A DNA stretch of 64,000 nt from Cryptosporangium minutisporangium (GTDB lineage Bacteria > Actinomycetota > Actinomycetes > Mycobacteriales > Cryptosporangiaceae), in NCBI RefSeq assembly GCF_039536245.1, contig NZ_BAAAYN010000029.1, positions 52,878 to 116,877 of the forward strand, given 5' to 3'. A model generated the notes under the pieces. That model had not been told where the DNA came from and made no database searches. It saw only the letters and a program-made list of their open reading frames with translations. The position numbers were made by a program, and so were the translations under genes. This document shows, one piece after another, positions 59,238 to 64,000 of the stretch (position 1 is the first letter of the stretch; each line of letters begins with the position of its first letter).

Positions 59238-59258
59238 CCGGCCACATTTCTGCGGGCC
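59185..59258. repeat. 74-bp imperfect palindrome between pth2 and def
   Basis: The centre is a perfect 13-bp stem (59207-59219 / 59223-59235) with loop CGT. The similarity continues outward: the left arm GGCCCCAGAAATCTGGGG mirrors GGCCCGCAGAAATGTGGCC on the other strand, to the ends GGCCC/GGGCC. A smaller hairpin CCCCAGA/TCTGGGG lies in the left arm. It touches the stop codon of def and forms the 3' end of the peptidyl-tRNA hydrolase gene. It can act as a bidirectional terminator and may be a small mobile palindromic element. Confidence 0.8.
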
Positions 59259-59866
59259 TAGGTCGTGCGGGGCGTGCCCTCCGACCACGTGGGCGCGGTG
59301 CCGGCGGCGATCCGCACCGCGTTCGCCGCGAGCACGGCCTCCCGCTCGTCCGGGCCGAGCTTGTCGACGTAGACGATGCCGTTGACGTGATCGGTCTCGT
59401 GCTGGAGGCACCGGGCGAACAGCCCCGTACCGTCCACCCGGATCGGCCGTCCCTCCAGGTCCTGGCCGGTCACCGAGGCGGTCGCAGGCCGGGCGAGCGG
59501 CGCGAACTCCAGCGGCACCGAAAGGCAGCCTTCCTCGTCCTTGTCGAGTTCGACGTCGGGCTCCGGGGGGAGCAGCACCGGGTTGACGATCGCCCCGACG
59601 TGGTAGAAACCCGTGTCGTCCGGGCAGTCGTAGACGAACACCCGGGCGTCCACGCCGATCTGGTTGGCGGCGAGCCCGACGCCCTCGGCGGCATCCATGC
59701 TCTCCAGCATGTCGGCGACGAGCTGCTTGAGCCGATCGTCGAAGGCCGTGACCTCCTGGCAGGGCCGGTGCAGGACCGGGCTGCCGTGCACCGTGATCCG
59801 GCGCGGCTGGCCCTCGGGCAGTCCGACCTCGGCCGCCCATTCGTCAATGTCGAGTTCTTTCGCCAC
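59258..59866 (-). CDS. def: Peptide deformylase
   Basis: Metalloenzyme of 202 residues that removes the formyl group from nascent proteins. All three motifs are intact: GVGLAANQIG (motif 1), EEGCLSVP (motif 2 with the metal-binding Cys) and QHETDHVNG (motif 3 with two His and the catalytic Glu). The GTG at 59866 lies six bases after GATAAT, the spacing of a leaderless promoter; its GGAGG is too close to act as a ribosome site. Many actinobacteria have more than one deformylase, so this may not be the only copy. Confidence 0.96.
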   Translation of the reverse strand: MAKELDIDEWAAEVGLPEGQPRRITVHGSPVLHRPCQEVTAFDDRLKQLVADMLESMDAAEGVGLAANQIGVDARVFVYDCPDDTGFYHVGAIVNPVLLPPEPDVELDKDEEGCLSVPLEFAPLARPATASVTGQDLEGRPIRVDGTGLFARCLQHETDHVNGIVYVDKLGPDEREAVLAANAVRIAAGTAPTWSEGTPRTT

Positions 59867-60006
59867 CTCCGCATTATCCCGGCCGGGTCGTCCCCGGTCG
59901 GGTCCGCCTCACCGGTGCTTCGCCGCGGGATCGGTTCGCCTACATCGGACGGCGAGTGGGTACCGCGTTCGGTGAGGGCGCAGAGCGTCCGGAGAGGAGC
60001 GTGGTG

Positions 60007-60291
60007 ATGAGCGAGACCCCGCAGGATCCGGCCGTGCACGAGCGCAGCGGTCCGGACGTCGCCGCCGCGATCGGCGCGGCCGAGCACGACAGTGCCCTGC
60101 ACGAGACCCACACCCACCCCGAGCGGACGAAGAGCGGCGAGGCGCACGTCGAGCAGTCGTACGGCGACCCCGCCATGACGGACGCGGAGGCGGAGAGCGA
60201 CGAGGAGCCGAGCCGGTCGGCGGCGAGCGCGCAGTCCGTGCGTGGCGCCCGGGTATCCGACCAGGTCGCCGGGCGCACCACCCGCGACTGA
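60007..60291 (+). CDS. Small acidic, disordered protein of unknown function
   Basis: A 94-residue hydrophilic protein (MSETPQDPAVHERSGPDVAA; ALHETHTHPERTKSGEAHVE; DAEAESDEEPSRSAAS) rich in Glu, Asp, Ser and His with no predicted fold or membrane segment. GAGAGGAG precedes the ATG at 60007. The His/Glu-rich middle might bind metal ions, but that is speculation. I recognise no family. Confidence 0.6.
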   Translation: MSETPQDPAVHERSGPDVAAAIGAAEHDSALHETHTHPERTKSGEAHVEQSYGDPAMTDAEAESDEEPSRSAASAQSVRGARVSDQVAGRTTRD

Positions 60292-60332
60292 CCCGGCCGG
60301 TCCACGGGGCCGACCCGCTAGGGTTCCGGGCG

Positions 60333-61040
60333 ATGCTCACCTGGTTCCGGCGGCCGTTGCCGCGCCCCGACGCCACCGTCCGGCTGGTCTGCTTCCCGCA
60401 CGCAGGCGGTAGCGCGAGCTTCTACCGCTGGCTGGCCGACCTCGACCCGGGCGTCGAGGTGCTGCTGGTCCAATACCCCGGCCGGGAGAACCGCATCGCC
60501 GAGCCGATGCCGGAGACGATGGGCGCCCTGGTGGACGCGGTGGTCGCGGCGTTGCCGCCGGGGCCGGTCGCGGTGTTCGGGCACAGCATGGGCGCCTCGG
60601 TCGCCTACGAGGTGGCCCGCCGGGTGCCGGTGCGGGCGCTGGTCGTCTCCGGGCAGCCGGCGCCGCGCTGGCACCGCTCGGGCGTCGTCCTGGACATGTC
60701 GGACGCGGACGTGCTCGCGGCCATCCGGCGGCTCGGTGGCACCGCGTCCGCGGTCCTGGACGACCCGGACCTGCGGGAGATGGTCGTCGATGTGATGGGC
60801 GGCGACCTGCGGCTGCTCCGGACCTACACGCCGACGCCCGCGGAGCCGCCGCTGGAGGTTCCGGTGCGGGCACTGGCCGGCGCCTCCGACCCGGCCGCGC
60901 CGCCGGAGCAGGTCGCCGACTGGCGCACGGTGACCACCGGGCCGTTCGACCTCACCACGCTCCCGGGCGGACACTTCTCCCTCGTCGAGCACGCCGCCGC
61001 GGTCCGCGCCGAGATCCTGGCCGCGCTGCGGACGGCGTGA
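60333..61040 (+). CDS. Type II thioesterase
   Basis: Alpha/beta hydrolase of 235 residues of the thioesterase II group that clears misacylated carrier proteins in polyketide and peptide synthesis. It starts with the typical VRLVCFPHAGGSASFYRWLA, has the nucleophile Ser85 in VFGHSMGASVAYEV and the catalytic His in LPGGHFSL. No synthase gene lies in the window, so it acts in trans or on siderophore or lipid synthesis encoded elsewhere. Confidence 0.9.
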   Translation: MLTWFRRPLPRPDATVRLVCFPHAGGSASFYRWLADLDPGVEVLLVQYPGRENRIAEPMPETMGALVDAVVAALPPGPVAVFGHSMGASVAYEVARRVPVRALVVSGQPAPRWHRSGVVLDMSDADVLAAIRRLGGTASAVLDDPDLREMVVDVMGGDLRLLRTYTPTPAEPPLEVPVRALAGASDPAAPPEQVADWRTVTTGPFDLTTLPGGHFSLVEHAAAVRAEILAALRTA

Positions 61041-61046
61041 CGCGGG

Positions 61047-61742
61047 TCAGTGAGGACCGGCGGTTCGCAGCGCGTCGATGACGCTCTGGAGGTGCCGCCG
61101 GATCGCCCGCTCGGCACCGCCGGGGCTGCGGGCACAAATCTCGTCGATGATCGCCAGGTGTTCGGGCAGCGACACCTGCGGCCGTCCGGGACGCAGCGCC
61201 AGCCGGAACTGGTGGCGGACGTTCTGCGCCCGCAGCCGCGACAGCACCTCGGCAGCGACCGGCTGGGCGGCGATCTCCCGGATCAGGCCGTGCAGCTGCT
61301 CGTTGAGCTGCGAGTACGTCAGCACCTCGCCGGTGGCGACCGCGGTCCGCATCGCGTCGGCGATCGCGCGTAGCTCGGCGATCTGGGCGTCAGTGACCCG
61401 CTCGGCGGCCTTCGCCGCGCAGAGCCCTTCGACGACCATCCGTACCTCGGTGATGTCGATCGCCTCGGCGAGGCTGACCGCACGGACCCGGGCGCCCCGG
61501 TTCGCGATGCGCTCGACCAGCCCTTCATGCGCGAGCGTCAGCAGCGCGGTGCGGACCGCGCCCCGGCTGGCCCGGTACCGCTCGGACAGCTCCGCCTCGA
61601 CCAGTCGCTGATCGGGGACGAGGTCGCCGGCGAGGATCGCGGCCCGGATCCCGTCGGCCACCCGGTCGGCGTCGGCGGGCGCGGAGGTGCGGTCGGCGTC
61701 CACCGGCGCGAGCGGCACGGGCTCCGATTCAGGCGACGTCAC
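61047..61742 (-). CDS. GntR-family (FadR subfamily) regulator, probable regulator of the galB-galC operon
   Basis: A 231-residue regulator. The N-terminal winged helix is clear (ADGIRAAILAGDLVPDQRLV, EAELSERYRASRGAVRTALL, HEGLVERIANRGARVRAV), and the C-terminal FCD helical domain contains the metal-binding pattern (EQLHGLI, LPEHLAII, IRRHLQSV). GTG start at 61742. It is divergent from the galB-like gene, and the gap holds palindromic candidates for its operator. The effector is probably a 4,5-cleavage intermediate. Confidence 0.9.
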   Translation of the reverse strand: MTSPESEPVPLAPVDADRTSAPADADRVADGIRAAILAGDLVPDQRLVEAELSERYRASRGAVRTALLTLAHEGLVERIANRGARVRAVSLAEAIDITEVRMVVEGLCAAKAAERVTDAQIAELRAIADAMRTAVATGEVLTYSQLNEQLHGLIREIAAQPVAAEVLSRLRAQNVRHQFRLALRPGRPQVSLPEHLAIIDEICARSPGGAERAIRRHLQSVIDALRTAGPH

Positions 61743-61820
61743 GTGTCGGTCTCCGGCGGTTCGAAATGGGTCCGGCTCATGCTAGGCCGTCTCCCTTGAC
61801 ATCCACGCACGCTGACAAGA

Positions 61821-61842
61821 TTGTTAACAGTATCGTGCACAA
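61821..61842. promoter_or_regulatory. Palindromic region between the GntR and galB-like genes
   Basis: TGTTAACA (61822-61829) is a perfect palindrome and GTGCAC (61835-61840) a second one, about 13 bp centre to centre, 56-80 bp from either start codon. The area is AT-richer than its surroundings. FadR-type operators of similar style are known; the assignment is inferred. Confidence 0.45.
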
Positions 61843-61897
61843 CCTGTCCCCGGGCGTACTTGCACCGTCGTGACCGTCCGAAGCCGGGAGGTAGTCC

Positions 61898-62623
61898 GTG
61901 TCCGAGTCGCTGTTGGTCGTCAGCGCGCACGCCGGTGACTTCGTCTGGCGCGCCAGCGGTGCGATCGCGCTGACCACCTCCCGGGGCGGGACCGCTACCG
62001 TCGTCTGCCTCACCTACGGGGAGCGCGGCGAGTCCGCGCAGGCCTGGCGCGCGGGCCACTCGCTGGAGGAGATCAAGGCGATCCGGCGCGACGAGGCCAC
62101 CGCGGCGGCGGACGCGCTCGGCGCGCGGGTCGAGTTCCTCGACGCCGGTGACTACCCGCTTCGCCCGGCGGACGCGATCGTCGACCGGCTCGTCCACCTC
62201 TACCGCGAGCTGCAGCCGACCGTCGTCCTCACGCACCCGCTGGAGGACCCGTACAACGGCGATCACCCGGTCGCCGCCCGGATGGCGCTGGAAGCGCGGG
62301 TGCTGGCCCAGGCGATCGGGTACCCGGCGCCCGGCGACCCGCTCGGGGCCCCGCCGGTGTTCTTCTTCGAGCCGCACCAGCCCGAGCAGTGCGGGTTCGT
62401 CCCGCAGGTGCTGCTCGACATCACGCCGGTCTTCGAGACCAAGCAGAAGGCGATGCGCTGCTTACCCGCCCAGCAGCACATGTGGTCGTACTACACCGAC
62501 CTGGCCACCCGCCGCGGCGTCCAGCTCACGCGCAACGCCGGGCCGAACCTCGGACTGACCAGCGACACCAAGGCCGAGGCGTACATGCGGTACTACCCGC
62601 AAGTGACGACGGAGCTCTCGTGA
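61898..62623 (+). CDS. galB: PIG-L family 4-oxalomesaconate hydratase-like protein (GalB type)
   Basis: A 241-residue Zn-dependent protein of the PIG-L fold. The metal-binding loop reads LLVVSAHAGDFVWRASGAIA, the form typical of GalB hydratases rather than the AHPDDE of deacetylases; the distal ligand region is HPLEDPYNGDHPVAARMAL. GalB adds water to 4-oxalomesaconate to give 4-carboxy-4-hydroxy-2-oxoadipate in gallate and protocatechuate 4,5-cleavage. The next gene encodes the aldolase for that product, with a GTGA overlap, which supports the call. Confidence 0.85.
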   Translation: MSESLLVVSAHAGDFVWRASGAIALTTSRGGTATVVCLTYGERGESAQAWRAGHSLEEIKAIRRDEATAAADALGARVEFLDAGDYPLRPADAIVDRLVHLYRELQPTVVLTHPLEDPYNGDHPVAARMALEARVLAQAIGYPAPGDPLGAPPVFFFEPHQPEQCGFVPQVLLDITPVFETKQKAMRCLPAQQHMWSYYTDLATRRGVQLTRNAGPNLGLTSDTKAEAYMRYYPQVTTELS

Positions 62624-63315
62624 GGACCGTCGTCGTCACCGACGTGCCTCGCCCGGCGGCCGCGAGCGTGGACGCGCTCGCCGGCTTCGGGGTGGCCACC
62701 GTGCACGAGGCCCAGGGGCGCACCGGCTACCTGGGGCCGGACCTGGTCGCCCGGGTGCCCGGGGCGCGGATCGCCGGTGCGGTGGTCACGGCGGTTTGCT
62801 GGCCGGGTGACAACCTGATGATCCACGCGGCGGTCGAGCAGTGCGGCCCGGGCGACGTCCTGCTCGTCACCACCACCTCGCCGTGCCGGGACGGGCTGTT
62901 CGGCGAGCTGCTCGCCACCTCCCTGCGCAGCCGCGGGGTGCGGGGTGCGGTGCTCACCACCGGCGTCCGGGACGTCGCGGCGCTGCGGGCACTCAAAGCA
63001 CCGCCGTTTCCGGTCTGGTCGGCGGCGGTGAGCGCGCAGGGCACGGTGAAGGCGACCGCCGGTGCGGTCAACGTCCCGGTCGCGGTCGGCGGGGTGCTCG
63101 TGCACCCCGGGGACGCGCTGGTCGCGGACGACGACGGCGTCGTCGTGGTGGCCCGAGAGGCGGTCGACGACGTGGTCGAGGCCTCCCGGGCCCGCGAGGC
63201 CACCGAGGACGCCACCCGCGCCGCGCTCGCCGCCGGTGAGCTGGGGCTGGACCGGTACCGGCTGCGCCCGCTGCTCGAACGCCTCGGCGTGGAGTACGTG
63301 CGACATGAGCGGTGA
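62620..63315 (+). CDS. galC: 4-carboxy-4-hydroxy-2-oxoadipate aldolase (RraA-like, GalC/LigK type)
   Basis: Class II aldolase of the RraA fold, 231 residues. Family segments are FGVATVHEAQGRTGYLGPDL, AVEQCGPGDVLLVTTTSPCR, RGVRGAVLTTGVRDVAAL and VAVGGVLVHPGDALVADDDG, which include the Arg-Asp pair (GVRD) and Asp that hold the divalent metal and substrate. It splits its substrate into pyruvate and oxaloacetate, and such enzymes often decarboxylate oxaloacetate too. GTG start at 62620 overlaps the galB-like stop; a truncated galD starts within its last codons. Confidence 0.92.
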   Translation: MRTVVVTDVPRPAAASVDALAGFGVATVHEAQGRTGYLGPDLVARVPGARIAGAVVTAVCWPGDNLMIHAAVEQCGPGDVLLVTTTSPCRDGLFGELLATSLRSRGVRGAVLTTGVRDVAALRALKAPPFPVWSAAVSAQGTVKATAGAVNVPVAVGGVLVHPGDALVADDDGVVVVAREAVDDVVEASRAREATEDATRAALAAGELGLDRYRLRPLLERLGVEYVRHER

Positions 63316-63436
63316 GGACGGTGTCCGCTGCCTGCTGATGCGCGGCGGGACGTCGAAGGACGGGTACTTCCTCGGGGTTCGGTGTGCAGCCGAAGCCGAT
63401 GCCGTCGCAGCTCCCGTTGGACTCGGTGTCCGGTAA
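63305..63436 (+). pseudogene. galD: Truncated 4-oxalomesaconate tautomerase gene (GalD, PrpF family), first about 25 codons only
   Basis: The ATG at 63305, overlapping the aldolase stop, begins VRCLLMRGGTSKDGYFL, the N-terminal signature of PrpF/GalD isomerases (normally about 350 residues). After Leu24 the similarity ends abruptly near 63376 and the frame stops at 63436. Downstream DNA does not restore it in any frame. A deletion has removed almost the whole gene, so the keto-enol tautomerase step must occur spontaneously, be supplied elsewhere or be lost. Confidence 0.75.
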
Positions 63437-63565
63437 CGGCATGGAGTGAGGTACTGGGCGCGTTCGGTGATGGTTCCTGCGAGAGTCCTGAAGGCGACTT
63501 ACGGGTTGACTCAGGGTCCGTGCAGGATCGTTTCGGTGCGGGCCGGTCCCGGGCACGGTCAAGGT
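63437..63565. other. Intergenic segment after the galD break, no gene recognised
   Basis: Follows the deletion point. In one plus frame the bases just before it read FGVQPKPMPSQLPLDSVSG and stop at 63449, which might be the 3' end of the gene joined by the deletion, but I recognise no family. Nothing else supportable is present. Confidence 0.4.
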
Positions 63566-63862
63566 ATGCGATGGATGAAGGCTGCGCTCGTGGTGATCGT
63601 CTCGGTGGTCGTGGCGGTCGGCGTCTACGGAGTGACCGGCAACATGGCCGTGCCGTCGGCCATCGTTCTGAGCGGGATCGTCGCCGCCTGCATGGCCGTC
63701 GCCCTCGGCGACGACCAGGACCTGGCGACGCCGAACGCGTCGACGCCGGACCGGACAGCGGCGACGCGTACGCACGCAGCGGCGGACGCCTGGCCCAGCG
63801 CGAGCGCCCGCCGTCCCGACCCCGACGCCGCGGCCTGGCGCGCGGCCCAGGGCGTCCGCTGA
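63566..63862 (+). CDS. Small membrane protein of unknown function
   Basis: A 98-residue protein with two membrane helices (KAALVVIVSVVVAVGVYGVT; AIVLSGIVAACMAVALG) and a hydrophilic Ala/Thr/Asp-rich C-terminal tail ending in AAAWRAAQGVR. The start may be ATG 63566 or the in-frame ATG 63575, which is better spaced from AAGG. It stands alone between the galD relic and a convergent gene. No family recognised. Confidence 0.55.
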   Translation: MRWMKAALVVIVSVVVAVGVYGVTGNMAVPSAIVLSGIVAACMAVALGDDQDLATPNASTPDRTAATRTHAAADAWPSASARRPDPDAAAWRAAQGVR

Positions 63863-63870
63863 GCGGGCGC

Positions 63871-64000
63871 CTATGTCCCCGGGGCCAGGACGGCGAAGCC
63901 GTGCGGTGGGACGGTGACACCGGCTGACGGCGTCTCGGGCGACGACGTACCGGCCGCGACCTGGTATCCGGGAGCGTCGACGGTCAGCGGGTCGTCGCCG
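63871..64000 (-). CDS. C-terminal end of a protein, possibly a glycoside hydrolase (cut by window edge)
   Basis: The minus frame ending at TAG 63873-63871 is open to the window edge and reads DDPLTVDAPGYQVAAG and VTVPPHGFAVLAPGT. A closing strand VPPHGFAVL is common at the C-terminus of glycoside hydrolases of the amylase and galactosidase type, but 42 residues are too few to be certain. Confidence 0.5.
   Translation of the reverse strand, partial: GDDPLTVDAPGYQVAAGTSSPETPSAGVTVPPHGFAVLAPGT

Noticed and set aside
63376..63442. Minus-strand peptide beginning MPLPDTESNGSCDGIGFG as a possible peptide precursor
   Set aside because: The frame runs on antisense into the aldolase gene, has no ribosome site, and no modification enzyme gene is nearby.

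Overview
This window is chromosomal DNA of a GC-rich actinobacterium. The signs are many GTG starts, ATGA/GTGA overlaps between co-directional genes, a mycothiol-dependent-isomerase fold protein, a SAM-methyltransferase of the actinobacterial DUF574 type next to an XRE/DUF5753 regulator, ECF sigma factors with actinobacterial partners, an IdeR/DmdR-type iron box, and several likely leaderless starts. The gene mix resembles soil genera such as Cryptosporangium or relatives, but that genus guess rests on style only. I saw no rRNA or tRNA genes, CRISPR array, transposase or intact prophage. No gene-free stretch exceeds about 300 bases.

Layout. 0-6.4 kb: a complete branched-chain amino acid type ABC importer (livF-G-H-M plus a partial binding lipoprotein) facing a divergent PucR/CdaR-type regulator, with two identical palindromes between them. 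6.5-10 kb: a DUF7662 protein fused to a nuclease-like domain, an acyl-CoA synthetase relic, a DoxX-like protein, and an aldo/keto reductase with an MBL hydrolase. 10.1-13.3 kb: a YCII protein and an ECF sigma factor that continues into a truncated tyrosine-recombinase domain, with a 28-bp operator-like palindrome facing a DUF998 membrane protein. 13.3-17 kb: a TM2 protein, a SigE-family sigma factor with a membrane partner, and a TetR gene with a DinB-like enzyme. 17.1-20.5 kb: a c-di-GMP phosphodiesterase and cyclase pair; a third c-di-GMP protein lies at 42-43.8 kb. 20.5-26.9 kb: a maltokinase-cap-like protein, the DUF574 methyltransferase and DUF5753 regulator, a luciferase-like monooxygenase / MarR / FMN reductase operon, and a secreted hydrolase. 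27-30.9 kb: a CadD-like transporter, an SMR exporter behind a guanidine-III riboswitch, and a P450 / ferredoxin / TetR operon behind an 11-bp-arm operator. 31-33.5 kb: a two-component system.

33.5-37.7 kb holds an IclR-controlled aromatic ring-cleavage operon: CaiB/BaiF CoA-transferase, citryl-CoA-lyase-like enzyme, LigB-like and LigA-like extradiol dioxygenase subunits. At 61-63.4 kb a GntR regulator faces galB-like and galC/ligK-like genes and a broken galD. These enzymes catalyse the lower steps of gallate / protocatechuate 4,5-cleavage, so the two loci probably serve one catabolic route. Between them lie a siderophore-iron importer with an iron box, the PntAB transhydrogenase, PhoD alkaline phosphatase, an orphan ferredoxin, a DUF3618/holin-like envelope operon, TspO, an AldO-like oxidase, an ArsR/SRPBCC pair, topoisomerase IB, a PTH2-type peptidyl-tRNA hydrolase, peptide deformylase and a type II thioesterase.

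The items I consider least ordinary are the sigma factor-recombinase fusion, the DUF7662-nuclease fusion, the CoA-transferase/citryl-CoA-lyase/LigAB operon with three matching operators, the guanidine-III riboswitch with a built-in alternative hairpin, and a 74-bp imperfect palindrome between pth and def.
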